DNA of 17,785 nt from JBQCEE01 sp051960575 (GCF_051960575.1 NZ_JBQCEE010000087.1:1-17785); one strand, 5' to 3'. Numbered from the stretch's first letter, positions 1-7,293 are shown. Notes: generated by a model not told the origin, from the letters alone. Made by a program: numbers and translations.

Positions 1-20
1 ATCATCGCCCGGGCAGGGGC

Positions 21-93
21 CGCTCGTCCCCGCAGACCCGCACACCCTCCCCGGTGCGGCGAGGAGCGCCGTGACCGCCGCGGGGGACGAGCG
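21..93 (-). terminator. Branched inverted repeat downstream of the metallophosphoesterase gene
   Basis: Bases 21-31 (CGCTCGTCCCC) pair with 83-93 (GGGGACGAGCG). Inside, 38-43 (CCGCAC) pairs with 54-59 (GTGCGG), giving an outer stem with an inner hairpin. It starts 7 nt past the stop of the minus-strand gene ending at 100, so it is a reasonable transcription end or 3' stabilising structure. There is no T-tract, which is common in actinobacteria. The rest of 1-99 shows no gene. Confidence 0.4.
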
Positions 94-99
94 ACCGGC

Positions 100-1911
100 T
101 CAGAAGGGCTTGCGCACCAGCAGCTCGACGTTGCGGTCGGTCGCCGCGCCGCGCTTGCCGTCCTCGCTCGCCGTGGGCACCTCGTTCTGCCAGTCGTTCG
201 CGCCGAGCTCGCGCGACAGCGCCGCCAGCTCGAGCGGCGTCGTCGGGTTGCTCGGCCCCGCGGTCGGGGCGGCGTGGTCGAGCAAAGTGCCGAAGATAGA
301 CAGCGTCGCGTCGCCGTTGTCGACGATCTCGAGCACGCGCGACTGCTGCGGCCAGTCGATGTGGGCGGCCGTGTTGACCTCCCAGAACCCGCCGCCGACG
401 GCGGCCGACGCCGGCCGGGCGTAGGGGACGACCGTGTTGCGGTGGGTGTGCCCGTTGACCCACAGCACCACGTTCGGGAAGCGCAGCAGCAGCGCCGCCA
501 CGTCGGTGCCCTGCTTCGTGCCGACGCCGAGCGGGTTGGTCATCGTTTCGACGGTGTGGTGGCTGAAGATCACGATGAGCTGGTCGGCGCCGCCGCCGGC
601 CACCCAGTTGCCGCTGGTGTCGAGGTAGCGCGAGCTGTGTGCGACGAGCTCGCCCTGCAGCCAGCTGAACTGGTCGGACGTCAGCGAGCCCTCGTCGTAG
701 CCGAGGCGGTTGCACGTGTCGAGCGAGACGAAGTGCACGCCGCCCTTGTCGAACGAGTAGTACGCGGTGTCGTTGTCGAGGTTGCTCTGGGTGTAGCCGT
801 GGCCGACCGGCGTGGTCGTCGTCCTGAAGTACTCGGCGACCATCTCGCGGTGCAGCAGCTGCCGCCGGTTCGGGTCGGCGGTGACGAGCTTCGCGGGGCC
901 CAGGGTGAGCAGCGTGGTCAGCGCGGCGACGTCGCCGTTCGCGGCGGCGGCGGCGAGGGCCTGGGGGTCGAGACCGAGCGGGAAGTCGGTGACCTTGAGC
1001 GCGCCGAGCGCGATCGCGTTCAGCACCCCGACGGACGGGAAGTTGCCCTGGATCAGCCCGTCGTGGTTGCCGAAGGTCACGAACCAGGGCATCGCGAGGC
1101 CGGTGGCCTGGAACGGCGCACGGCACCGGTCGAGCAGGCCCGGCACGGTCGGGAAGCCGTACTTGGTGTGCGGGTCGTCCGGCGACCCGAGCGTCGGCGT
1201 GCCGTCCGGGTGCCAGTAGTAGGTGCTGCGGTCGTCCTTGCCGCCGACGCCCTCCCACTTCGCGTAGTTCCCCGAGTCGGGACGCACCGGCTGGTGCCCG
1301 TCCAGCAGGTCGATGTGCCAGCGCACCTCGTTGTACTGCGTGTTGTCGGCGTTGTCGCCCGTGCTGATGAGGAAGTCGAGGGGGCGCGCGGTGACCGGCG
1401 CGCCGCCGGCGAACCGGTTCATCGACTGCACCATCGCCTCGGCGACGTGCAGCGACAACATCTCCTGCGGCCGGTACGCGGCGTCGAGCGGACTGCCGAT
1501 GCGGTCGGTGAACTCGACCCGGCACGGCGACTGCGAGTCGCCGAGGTGCATGTCGGTGAACTGGCCGAAGGCGACGATCGGGGTGCGCGACCCGCCGCTG
1601 CGGGTGGCGCCGCCGAGCAGGTCGCCGCGCACGATGCTCGGCTCGCCCGGGCCGGTGGTGATGCGGCGGTAGCCGCCGGTGCCCGGCGTGCCACGGACGA
1701 GCGTCGTCGCGAGGGTGCTGCCCGCTGGTGCGAGCGGCAGCGCCTGGGCGATCGGATGGTCGACCGCGGCGGCGTCGGCGGCGGGCAGGAACGGCGCCGC
1801 GGCGGCGGCACCGGCGGCGGCGACGCCGAGGCCGAGCACCGCCCGCCGGCTCAGGCCGGGCCGCTCGGTCGGCTCGTCGGTGGGCAGGACACGGGAGGAG
1901 TCGTTGCTCAC
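100..1911 (-). CDS. Tat-exported metallophosphoesterase (TIGR03767-like)
   Basis: Predicted secreted or surface calcineurin-like phosphoesterase of about 603 aa; the substrate is unknown. The N-terminus has a twin-arginine signal: SRRAVLGLG at residues 21-29, an Ala-rich hydrophobic stretch, and probable cleavage near residue 48 after PAADA. The complete dinuclear metal-site series is present in order: D-M-H (about 120-122), GDNADN (185-190), GNHD (281-284), HH (451-452) and GHTH (487-490). Length and the long inserts between motifs resemble the actinobacterial TIGR03767 family (recalled, not searched). I chose the GTG at 1911; an in-frame TTG at 1923 would add four residues. Neither has a clear ribosome binding site. 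It lies downstream of arfB and pepP on the same strand. The reading frame is intact. Confidence 0.85.
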   Translation of the reverse strand: MSNDSSRVLPTDEPTERPGLSRRAVLGLGVAAAGAAAAAPFLPAADAAAVDHPIAQALPLAPAGSTLATTLVRGTPGTGGYRRITTGPGEPSIVRGDLLGGATRSGGSRTPIVAFGQFTDMHLGDSQSPCRVEFTDRIGSPLDAAYRPQEMLSLHVAEAMVQSMNRFAGGAPVTARPLDFLISTGDNADNTQYNEVRWHIDLLDGHQPVRPDSGNYAKWEGVGGKDDRSTYYWHPDGTPTLGSPDDPHTKYGFPTVPGLLDRCRAPFQATGLAMPWFVTFGNHDGLIQGNFPSVGVLNAIALGALKVTDFPLGLDPQALAAAAANGDVAALTTLLTLGPAKLVTADPNRRQLLHREMVAEYFRTTTTPVGHGYTQSNLDNDTAYYSFDKGGVHFVSLDTCNRLGYDEGSLTSDQFSWLQGELVAHSSRYLDTSGNWVAGGGADQLIVIFSHHTVETMTNPLGVGTKQGTDVAALLLRFPNVVLWVNGHTHRNTVVPYARPASAAVGGGFWEVNTAAHIDWPQQSRVLEIVDNGDATLSIFGTLLDHAAPTAGPSNPTTPLELAALSRELGANDWQNEVPTASEDGKRGAATDRNVELLVRKPF

Positions 1912-1959
1912 GTCGGTGTCCAACGACGTTCGTCCCGCATCGACACGCCACGTGCACGA

Positions 1960-2416
1960 TTAAGTCGGACGTGTCGGGGCGGCGGCGGCCGGCCTTCACG
2001 TCACCGCGGCGACGCTTGGCGTCGAGGCGGCGCTCGCGGCTGCCGCGCGTGGGGCGGGTGGCCCGGCGCGGCGGCGGCGGGGGAGCGAGCGCCTCGAGCA
2101 GCAGCACGACCAGCCGGGCCCGGGCGGCCTGCCGGTTCTGCAGTTGCGACCGCTGCTCGGACGCGACGATGACGACGACGCCGTCGACGAGCCGCCCGGC
2201 CAGGTGCCGCAGCACGCGGGCCCGCTGGGCGTCGTCGAGCACGGCCGACGCGGCGGCGTCCCACCGCAGCTCGACCCGGCTGTCGGTCGTGTTCACCGAC
2301 TGCCCGCCCGGCCCGGACGCGCGGCTGAACCGCTCGGTCAGCTCGGCGGCCGGGACGACCAGCCCGCCAGGTAGCCAACGGCGCGGCGGGACGAGGAGGT
2401 CGCCGTCGGTCACCAC
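1960..2416 (-). CDS. arfB: ArfB/YaeJ/ICT1-like peptidyl-tRNA hydrolase, stop codon out of frame
   Basis: Ribosome-rescue factor that enters the A site of ribosomes stalled on non-stop mRNA and hydrolyses peptidyl-tRNA. The release-factor motif GPGGQSVNT is at residues 36-44 (catalytic GGQ 38-40). The basic tail, which in ArfB lies in the empty mRNA channel, is seen as RERRLDAKRRRGDVKAGRRR near 126-146. About 150 aa is normal for the family. The start is GTG 2416 (a second GTG is at 2413), 24 nt after the pepP stop, suggesting an operon. Oddity: the frame has no stop where the family ends and stays open to the window edge, out of frame with the next gene. A TAA at 1962-1960 lies one base out of phase. 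Removing one base from the G4 run at 1976-1979 would end the protein there, so the end given assumes that correction. Confidence 0.7.
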
Positions 2417-2440
2417 GGCGGGGTCGGGATCAGCACGGCG

Positions 2441-3943
2441 TCACGGCCGCGCCGGCGTGCGCTGCACCTCGCGCAGCCAGCCGACGATCTCGTCGGGGTC
2501 GCGCGGCAGCATGCCCGAGAGGTTCACCGGGTCGCCGTCGGTGACGACGATGTCGTCCTCGATGCGCACCCCGATGCCCTTGAGCTCGTCGGGCACGGTG
2601 CGGTCGTTCACCTGGAAGTACAGCCCGGGCTCGACCGTGAGCACGTGGCCGGCGGCGAGCGTCCCCTTGCGGTAGTGCTCCTCGCGCGCGGCGGCGCAGT
2701 CGTGGACGGCGATGCCGAGCATGTGCGACGGGCCGGGCCGCGGGGAGCGGCGGGGCAGGCCGGCGCCGGGGCGGTCCTCGTCCTCGGAGCACGAGACGTC
2801 GGCGGTCACCGGCAGGACGCCCCACGAGTGCAGGTGCTCGGCGAGCACGTACATCGCCGCCCGGTGCGCGGCCAGGAAGTCGTTGCCCGCCCGCACCTCG
2901 CCGATGCCGGCGGTCTGCGCCTCGAACACGGCCCGGTAGACCTTGAGCTGGGTGGGCGTCCACTCGCCGCTGACCGGCATGGTGCGGGTGACGTCGGCGG
3001 TGTACAGCGCGTCGGTCTCGACGCCCATGTCGGCCAGCAGCAGGGTGCCCGGTGCGACGGCGCCGTGGTTGCGCCACCAGTGCAGCGTCGTGGCGTGCGC
3101 TCCGCTGCCGACGATGGACGAGTAGCCGACGTCGTTGCCCTCGAGCCGGGCGCGCCGCTGGAAGGTGCCCTCGAGCCAGCGCTCGCCGCGCAGGTCGGGG
3201 CGTCCGACGACGAGCGGCAGCTCGCGGGCGACGTCGGCGAAGCCGCGCGCGGTGATCTCGCAGGCCAGGCGCAGCTTGCCGAGCTCCCACTCGTCCGTCA
3301 CCAGCCGCAGCTCGTCGACCAGGCGGGTGAGGCGGGTGCGGTCGGCGTGAGGCAGCAGCGCGTCGATCTCGGCGTCGAGGCCGGCGAGCAGGTCGGCGGG
3401 TGCGTCGCGATACGGCGCGTGGTCGCCGGCCAGCGCGCTGCGCGGCCGGGTGCGCACGCCGAGCGTCGCCTCGGTGTCGTGCAGGCCCGGCACGTTGCCG
3501 ACCCAGACGGCGCCGTGGGCACGGTCGGTGAAGTACCGCACCTCACCGGGCTGGGCGTACTCGGGCACGTAGAGCACGGCCTCGTGCCCGCTGCCCTCCG
3601 GACGCAGCACGAGCACCGTGTCGGCCTCGGTCTCGCCGGTCAGCCAGGTGAAGGCACTCGCCGCGCGGAACGCGTAGTCGGTGTCGTTGGCGCGGGTGCG
3701 CAGACCGCCCGCGGGGACGACGACCAGCCGCCCCGCGGTGAGCGCCGAGAGGGCGGCGCGGCGCTTGCCCGCGTAGGCGGCGACGTCCGGGTCGCCCGGG
3801 TGCGGCATCGCCGGCGCGGGCTCCCAGTCGGCCTTGAAGGCCTCGCGCAGGTGGGCGGGCAGCGGGATGTCATGGGACGACGAGGTGCCGGTGTCGCTCG
3901 TGGCGGCGGCGGTCTCGGGGGTCTCGAGCGGTTCGTCGGACAT
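2441..3943 (-). CDS. pepP: Xaa-Pro aminopeptidase (aminopeptidase P, M24B)
   Basis: Cytoplasmic metallo-aminopeptidase that removes N-terminal residues preceding proline. It is 500 aa, the usual size for actinobacterial PepP. The N-terminal creatinase-like domain covers about 50-200 and the pita-bread M24 domain about 215-490. The five metal ligands are recognisable: D305 in LLADMG, D317 in TADVTR, H407 in SHMLGIAVHD, E438 in TVEPGLYF and E462 in VRIEDD. The start ATG 3943 fits a leaderless promoter (TAGACT six bases upstream). arfB follows after 24 nt and is probably cotranscribed. The first ~25 residues are Ser/Thr/Glu-rich and look disordered. Confidence 0.93.
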   Translation of the reverse strand: MSDEPLETPETAAATSDTGTSSSHDIPLPAHLREAFKADWEPAPAMPHPGDPDVAAYAGKRRAALSALTAGRLVVVPAGGLRTRANDTDYAFRAASAFTWLTGETEADTVLVLRPEGSGHEAVLYVPEYAQPGEVRYFTDRAHGAVWVGNVPGLHDTEATLGVRTRPRSALAGDHAPYRDAPADLLAGLDAEIDALLPHADRTRLTRLVDELRLVTDEWELGKLRLACEITARGFADVARELPLVVGRPDLRGERWLEGTFQRRARLEGNDVGYSSIVGSGAHATTLHWWRNHGAVAPGTLLLADMGVETDALYTADVTRTMPVSGEWTPTQLKVYRAVFEAQTAGIGEVRAGNDFLAAHRAAMYVLAEHLHSWGVLPVTADVSCSEDEDRPGAGLPRRSPRPGPSHMLGIAVHDCAAAREEHYRKGTLAAGHVLTVEPGLYFQVNDRTVPDELKGIGVRIEDDIVVTDGDPVNLSGMLPRDPDEIVGWLREVQRTPARP

Positions 3944-3949
3944 GGGTCG

Positions 3950-3955
3950 AGTCTA
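3950..3955 (-). promoter_or_regulatory. -10 element for leaderless pepP
   Basis: The minus strand reads TAGACT, six bases (CGACCC), then the ATG at 3943. This TANNNT-N6-start layout puts transcription initiation on or next to the start codon, so pepP mRNA is probably leaderless. No good -35 hexamer is seen, and there is no Shine-Dalgarno sequence. Confidence 0.6.
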
Positions 3956-4014
3956 GGGACGCGGGTGCGGCCCGGAACCCCGCGCACGGCGCGGCGGGCC
4001 GGGTCGTGCGTGGC

Positions 4015-4027
4015 GCCCCTGCGGGGC
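4015..4027 (-). terminator. Short GC hairpin between the reductase-like gene and pepP
   Basis: GCCCC-TGC-GGGGC forms a compact 5-bp hairpin in the 159-nt gap (3944-4102) between the minus-strand gene ending at 4103 and pepP. It may end transcription of the former. It is short and lacks a T-tract. Apart from this and the pepP promoter I see nothing else in the gap. Confidence 0.3.
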
Positions 4028-4102
4028 CCGGCGCGGCGTGTCCGCCCGCAGCGTCGCCACACACACGGCGGCGCCGCGCGGCGGGCCAGGGCGGGGCGGG
4101 GC

Positions 4103-5278
4103 TCAGCCCAGGACGTCGAACGCGATGCCGGCCTTCTGCAGCCGGTCGAGCAGCGCGTCGCCCATGGCCTGCGCGGTGGTGACCTGGCCCGCGGTCTGCG
4201 GCAGGTCGTCGTGGGCGAGGCAGAGGGCCGACTCGGCGAGCATCTTGGCCGTCTCGTCGTAGCCCGGGTCGCCGCCCGACACCCTCGTGACGACCCGCTC
4301 GCCGCCACCCTCGCCGAGGAACGTCACGCTGAACCAGCTCCGCGCCCGGCGCTCGGCCGACGGCCCCTGACCGGCCGGCTGTAAGCGCATCAGCGCCTTC
4401 CGGGCGGGCGGGATCTGCGCGAGCCCGGCGAGGGTGCCGACACCGGCGGCCACGCCCGCTGCGGTCGCGAGCCGGCCGATGGCCGCGTAGTGCGAGTAGG
4501 TGAAGTCGGGCCCGTAGCGCGGCACCGCCCGGGCCGAGCGCACGATGATCTGCGGGTCGAGCGACGGGAACGGCAGCGACCAGTCGCCCTCGAGCGGGTC
4601 GCGGTGCGGGCGGCCCAGCTCGGCGTGCACGCGCCGGTCACCGGGCACGGACTCGGCGGCGCGACGGGCCCGGGCGGTGACGACGTTGGCGCGGGCCCGC
4701 GAGAAGGCGGTGAGCGCGGACGCGAAGGTGCCGCCGCTGAACATGCCGGACGCCCGCACGTACCCGCGCACGGTGAGCGGGACGTCCTCGGGCAACTGCT
4801 TGACGGTGAACCAGGTGCCGAGGTCGTGGGGGATCGAGTCGAAGCCGGCCGCGTGGACGAGCCGGGCGCCGGTGCGCTCGGCCACCGCGTGCTGGCGCAG
4901 CCAGGTGGCGTCGACGAACTCGGGCTCGCCGGTGAGGTCGAGGTAGTCGGTGCCGGCCTCGGCGCACGCGGCGACCACGCCGTGACCGTGCAGCACGTAC
5001 GGCCCGACCGTGGTGGCGAGCACCTTGGTGGCCTCGGCGACGCGGCGCACCGAGGCCACGTCATCGACGTCGGCCTCGAGCAGCGGCAGGTCGGCGAGGC
5101 TCGGGTTCAGCGCGGCGAGGCCGTCGCGCACAGCCGCCAGCTTGGTGCGGCTGCGCCCGGCCAGCGCCCAGCGGCAGCCCGCCGGTGCGGCGAGGGCGAG
5201 GTACTCGGCCGTCAGCCTCCCGGCGAACCCGGTGGCCCCGAAGAGCACGATGTCGTGGTCACGCGCGTCCGTCGGCAT
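4103..5278 (-). CDS. Saccharopine dehydrogenase-like / trans-acting enoyl reductase-family protein
   Basis: Predicted NAD(P)-dependent oxidoreductase of 391 aa. The N-terminus is a Rossmann fold with GATGFAGR at about residues 14-21, followed by the saccharopine-dehydrogenase NADP-binding domain. It contains DYLDLTGE and a conserved HAAGFDSIPHDLG block. These features match the actinobacterial family that includes Rv2449c and the trans-acting enoyl reductase Rv2953, which acts in phthiocerol lipid synthesis. Most family members are uncharacterised, so lipid metabolism is only an inference. Start ATG 5278 is supported by a -10 element seven bases upstream. The frame is also open further upstream to 5992, but that stretch crosses the structured intergenic region and the neighbouring gene and is not coding in this frame. 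No polyketide or mycolic-acid genes are nearby to narrow the substrate. Confidence 0.82.
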   Translation of the reverse strand: MPTDARDHDIVLFGATGFAGRLTAEYLALAAPAGCRWALAGRSRTKLAAVRDGLAALNPSLADLPLLEADVDDVASVRRVAEATKVLATTVGPYVLHGHGVVAACAEAGTDYLDLTGEPEFVDATWLRQHAVAERTGARLVHAAGFDSIPHDLGTWFTVKQLPEDVPLTVRGYVRASGMFSGGTFASALTAFSRARANVVTARARRAAESVPGDRRVHAELGRPHRDPLEGDWSLPFPSLDPQIIVRSARAVPRYGPDFTYSHYAAIGRLATAAGVAAGVGTLAGLAQIPPARKALMRLQPAGQGPSAERRARSWFSVTFLGEGGGERVVTRVSGGDPGYDETAKMLAESALCLAHDDLPQTAGQVTTAQAMGDALLDRLQKAGIAFDVLG

Positions 5279-5285
5279 GGGCGCC

Positions 5286-5291
5286 ACTCTA
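5286..5291 (-). promoter_or_regulatory. -10 element for the leaderless reductase-like gene
   Basis: The minus strand reads TAGAGT, seven bases, then ATG at 5278, predicting a leaderless transcript. The upstream DNA (5301-5320) is AT-rich compared with the rest of the window. A convincing -35 is not evident. Confidence 0.6.
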
Positions 5292-5301
5292 GGTCGGGAA
5301 G

Positions 5302-5425
5302 AAAATTTCAGAAAAAGATGTGAGGACGTGTGAGAGACCGTCATGTCCTGGGTAAAAGTGCGAAGGCTCATCCCTCCCCCCGGGTGAGCCGAAGGGCCGC
5401 CGTCGCAAGACGGCGGCCTTTCGGT
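5302..5425 (+). ncRNA. Candidate structured small RNA, C-rich loop (6C-like?)
   Basis: This intergenic stretch has an unusual AT-rich start followed by three consecutive hairpins on the plus strand. Hairpin 1 pairs GGACGTG with CATGTCC. Hairpin 2 pairs 5365-5373 with 5382-5390 (nine pairs, one G-U), leaving an eight-base loop CTCCCCCC. Hairpin 3 (5392-5421) looks like a terminator. A-rich linkers (GGTAAAAGTG) separate the first two. C-rich hairpin loops followed by a terminator are the hallmark of actinobacterial 6C RNA, but 6C is described with two such loops and only one is seen here. Boundaries and the plus orientation are inferred; it could instead be the 3' UTR of the minus-strand gene ending at 5446. 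Confidence 0.45.
5392..5421. terminator. Strong 13-bp hairpin with GNRA loop (bidirectional terminator)
   Basis: GGCCGCCGTC (5395-5404) pairs perfectly with GACGGCGGCC (5409-5418) around a GCAA tetraloop. AAG/TTT extends the stem to 13 pairs with one G-U. On the plus strand it is followed by TTTC; on the minus strand the tail is CCTTCGG. It can end the candidate small RNA and also the minus-strand gene whose stop lies 24 nt away. Confidence 0.75.
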
Positions 5426-5445
5426 TGTCCGGGGTCGGGCGGCGC

Positions 5446-6033
5446 TCAGCCGGTCGCGGTGCCGTCCTGACCGCCGAGGCCCGGCCCCTCCCGGCGGAGC
5501 TCGTCGACCTGCTGCATGGCCCGGCGCAGGCCGGTCAGCCACTCGTCGGTGTGCTCGCCCACCAGTCGCACGCACCAGGCAAGGGCGTCGGCACGTGAGC
5601 GGGCGACGCCGGCGTCCACGAGGGTGTCGAGCACCCGCCGCTCGTCCTGGCGCAGGCGCGTCATCACCGGCACCGCGAGATGGGTGAACAGCACCCGGGT
5701 GTCGCCGATGGACGCGCCCCAGGCGACCTTCCGGCCGTAGCGGGCCTCCGCCTCGTCCGCGATCTGCATGCGCTGTTCGCGGGTGTCGTCGCGGAACCGG
5801 CCGATCCGGCCGAGCGCCGCGGCCTCCCGCGTCGCCTCGGCGGTGCCCTCGGGCGCGGCGAGCTCGCCGAGCACCACGATCTCCTCCCGGTCGACGGTGA
5901 TCGTCGCCGGGCCGGTGAACCAGCCGTCGGGCAGGCGGCCGGCGAACCATGCGGCCGCGTCGTCGGCGGGCGGGAGGTCGGCCTGCTGCCAACCCCCGGG
6001 GCGGCCGAAGCCGCGGCGTCCTCGTCCAGTCAT
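5446..6033 (-). CDS. Conserved actinobacterial protein with RHH-like segment
   Basis: Function unknown; 195 aa. It opens with a Gly/Arg-rich tail (TGRGRRGFGRPGG), then a compact region with WFAGRLPDGWFTGPATITVD and DREEIVVLGEL. A charged helical middle (TREQRMQIADEAEARYGRKV) follows. Residues near 135-160 (RRVLDTLVDAGVARSRADAL, then AWCVRLV) resemble the helix-turn-helix part of CopG/Arc ribbon-helix-helix proteins, which hints at DNA binding but is not proof. Start ATG 6033 is decided by a near-perfect AGGAGG eight bases upstream; the longer open frame to 6240 is not supported. The gene has an AT-rich promoter region, is divergent from the GlsB-like gene, and ends before the strong hairpin at 5392-5421. 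I recall close homologues labelled only as hypothetical. Confidence 0.78.
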   Translation of the reverse strand: MTGRGRRGFGRPGGWQQADLPPADDAAAWFAGRLPDGWFTGPATITVDREEIVVLGELAAPEGTAEATREAAALGRIGRFRDDTREQRMQIADEAEARYGRKVAWGASIGDTRVLFTHLAVPVMTRLRQDERRVLDTLVDAGVARSRADALAWCVRLVGEHTDEWLTGLRRAMQQVDELRREGPGLGGQDGTATG

Positions 6034-6051
6034 CTGTGGTACCTCCTCGTG

Positions 6052-6078
6052 CGTTGCAGTCATTACATGATTACAACG
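6052..6078 (-). promoter_or_regulatory. AT-rich promoter/possible operator upstream of the RHH-like gene
   Basis: CGTTG (6052-6056) and CAACG (6074-6078) form an inverted repeat enclosing two copies of ATTAC (6062-6066 and 6070-6074), eight bases apart. This is one of the few AT-rich patches in the window, 20-45 nt upstream of the start at 6033. It is likely to hold the promoter. The repeats would suit a dimeric regulator, possibly the gene product itself. The exact -10 is ambiguous. Confidence 0.35.
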
Positions 6079-6154
6079 AAACGGCCACACGGGCGAGGTC
6101 GTTCGCCCACGGCGGACACCCTCGCGCTGCGGAGCTCCGCACAGCCGGGGCTCG

Positions 6155-6160
6155 TACGGT
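6155..6160 (+). promoter_or_regulatory. -10 element for the leaderless GlsB-like gene
   Basis: TACGGT, six bases (GAGGGC), then ATG at 6167. This matches the leaderless layout of other genes here. GAGGG could alternatively serve as a weak, too-close ribosome binding site. Confidence 0.5.
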
Positions 6161-6166
6161 GAGGGC

Positions 6167-6505
6167 ATGCTCGCGCTGCTGCCCGTCGTCCTGGTGCTCG
6201 TACTCGTGGTGGCCATCGCCGGCTGGGCGCTGTGGCTCATCCTCAGCGCCGCGGTCGTCGGCGCCGTGATCGGCGCCCTGGCCCGGTTGGCCGTCCCCGG
6301 CCGTCAGGAGATCGGGATCTTCAACACCATCGTCATCGGCTGGATCGGCTCGCTCATCGGCAGCCTGCTCGGCCGGCACCTGTTCCACGTGGGCCGGTTC
6401 CTGACCTTCGCGTGCGAGATCGGCGTCGCGGCGGTGCTCGTGCTGCTGGCGAGCAGCGCGGCCGGCAACGCACTCGCGCGCCGCAACCGCTCGCTGCGCT
6501 GGTAG
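6167..6505 (+). CDS. GlsB/YeaQ/YmgE-family small membrane protein
   Basis: Integral membrane protein of 112 aa with roughly four hydrophobic segments (about 2-18, 20-42, 52-68 and 80-100). The family signature is clear: ALARLAVPGRQEIGIFNTIV followed by a glycine-rich helix IGWIGSLIGSLLG. The family is linked to stress responses in bacteria, but its molecular function is unknown; the old name is transglycosylase-associated protein. It is longer than E. coli YeaQ (82 aa) because of an extra N-terminal hydrophobic segment. It ends in an arginine-rich tail (RRNRSLRW). Convergent with the hemolysin III gene, with a hairpin between. Confidence 0.82.
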   Translation: MLALLPVVLVLVLVVAIAGWALWLILSAAVVGAVIGALARLAVPGRQEIGIFNTIVIGWIGSLIGSLLGRHLFHVGRFLTFACEIGVAAVLVLLASSAAGNALARRNRSLRW

Positions 6506-6506
6506 T

Positions 6507-6520
6507 CCGCCTGCGGGCGG
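6507..6520. terminator. Hairpin between convergent genes
   Basis: CCGCC-TGCG-GGCGG sits in the 28-nt gap between the plus-strand stop at 6505 and the minus-strand stop at 6534. Its placement suits a bidirectional terminator; it is short and has no T-tract. Confidence 0.45.
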
Positions 6521-6533
6521 TCCACGGAGCCCG

Positions 6534-7280
6534 TCAGGCGAAGACGGCCAGCCAGATCGCCACGTAGTGGCACAGGGCCGCGAGCAGGGTGCAGGCGTGG
6601 AACACCTCGTGGAAGCCGAACGTGCCCGGCCACGGGTTCGGCTTCTTGAGCGCGTAGACGACGGCGCCGATGGTGTAGATGACGCCGCCGAGCGCGATGA
6701 GGGTGAACGCCGCGACGCCCGCGTGCTGCAGCAGGTCGGGCATCACGAAGGCCGCGACCCAGCCGAGCGCGACGTAGCAGGGCGCCGAGAGCCACCGGGG
6801 GGCACCGGGCCAGGTGATCTGGAGCCCCACGCCGATGAGCGCGCCCGCCCAGACGGCGACGAGCACGGCGATGGCGGCGTCGCGCGGCAGCGTCAGCGCG
6901 GCGATCGGCGTGTACGTGCCGGCGATGAACACGAAGATCATGGAGTGGTCGAGCCGCTTCATCAGCCGGCGGCGCGGCTCGCTCCAGTTGAGCCGGTGGT
7001 ACAGCGCGGACGTGCCGAACAGCAGCGTCACGGTCGCGGCGTAGATCCCGGTGCTCAGCGCCGACGAGCCGCCCTTGACCGCGGCCGAGACGGCGACGAG
7101 GGCGGTGCCGGTGATGAGCGAGACGAGCGCGGCGTAGGCATGCAGCCACCCGCGCAAGCGGGGCTTCAGGTCGGCGACGACGGTGTGGATGGCGTCGACC
7201 GCGTTGTGCGCCGCGGTGGCGGCGGCATGAGCAGCGGCGCTCACGGGCGAGGAGTCCTCGTCGGGGTGCGTCGGGGTCAC
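6534..7280 (-). CDS. Hemolysin III / PAQR-family membrane protein
   Basis: Seven-helix membrane protein of 248 aa from the progestin/adipoQ receptor superfamily. Conserved motifs are seen: SALYHRLNW after the second helix, RLDHSMIFVFIAGTYTP, and the C-terminal HEVFHACTLLAALCHY. The His residues in these motifs form the zinc site and the Ser/Asp the putative hydrolase centre of the family. The bacterial function is not established. The first ~40 residues are soluble and amphipathic. Start GTG 7280 follows TAGCAT by seven bases, so the message is probably leaderless. The gene is divergent from a short-chain Z-prenyl diphosphate synthase, the same pairing as Rv1085c/Rv1086 in M. tuberculosis. 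Confidence 0.9.
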   Translation of the reverse strand: MTPTHPDEDSSPVSAAAHAAATAAHNAVDAIHTVVADLKPRLRGWLHAYAALVSLITGTALVAVSAAVKGGSSALSTGIYAATVTLLFGTSALYHRLNWSEPRRRLMKRLDHSMIFVFIAGTYTPIAALTLPRDAAIAVLVAVWAGALIGVGLQITWPGAPRWLSAPCYVALGWVAAFVMPDLLQHAGVAAFTLIALGGVIYTIGAVVYALKKPNPWPGTFGFHEVFHACTLLAALCHYVAIWLAVFA

Positions 7281-7287
7281 CCACCGG

Positions 7288-7293
7288 ATGCTA
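7288..7293 (-). promoter_or_regulatory. -10 element for the leaderless hemolysin III gene
   Basis: The minus strand reads TAGCAT, seven bases, then GTG at 7280. The region upstream holds two direct copies of GAGCGGTCG (7296-7304 and 7313-7321), spaced 17 bases start to start, whose role is unknown. Confidence 0.55.

Noticed and set aside
2..1959. An 800-codon continuous open frame extending arfB to the window edge
   Set aside because: It runs out of phase through the metallophosphoesterase gene, whose motifs, Tat signal and frame are convincing. The extension is only Arg/Ala/Pro-rich low complexity typical of alternative frames in high-GC DNA.
274..2172. Long plus-strand open frame of more than 600 codons
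   Set aside because: Antisense shadow of the metallophosphoesterase and arfB genes; no recognisable domain, biased Val/Arg/Gly composition.
2645..4384. Long plus-strand open frame opposite pepP
   Set aside because: Antisense shadow with no domain, promoter or ribosome binding site.
5279..5992. N-terminal extension of the reductase-like gene to 5992
   Set aside because: It crosses the hairpin-rich intergenic region and overlaps another gene in a different frame; ATG 5278 has a fitting -10 and begins just before the Rossmann motif.
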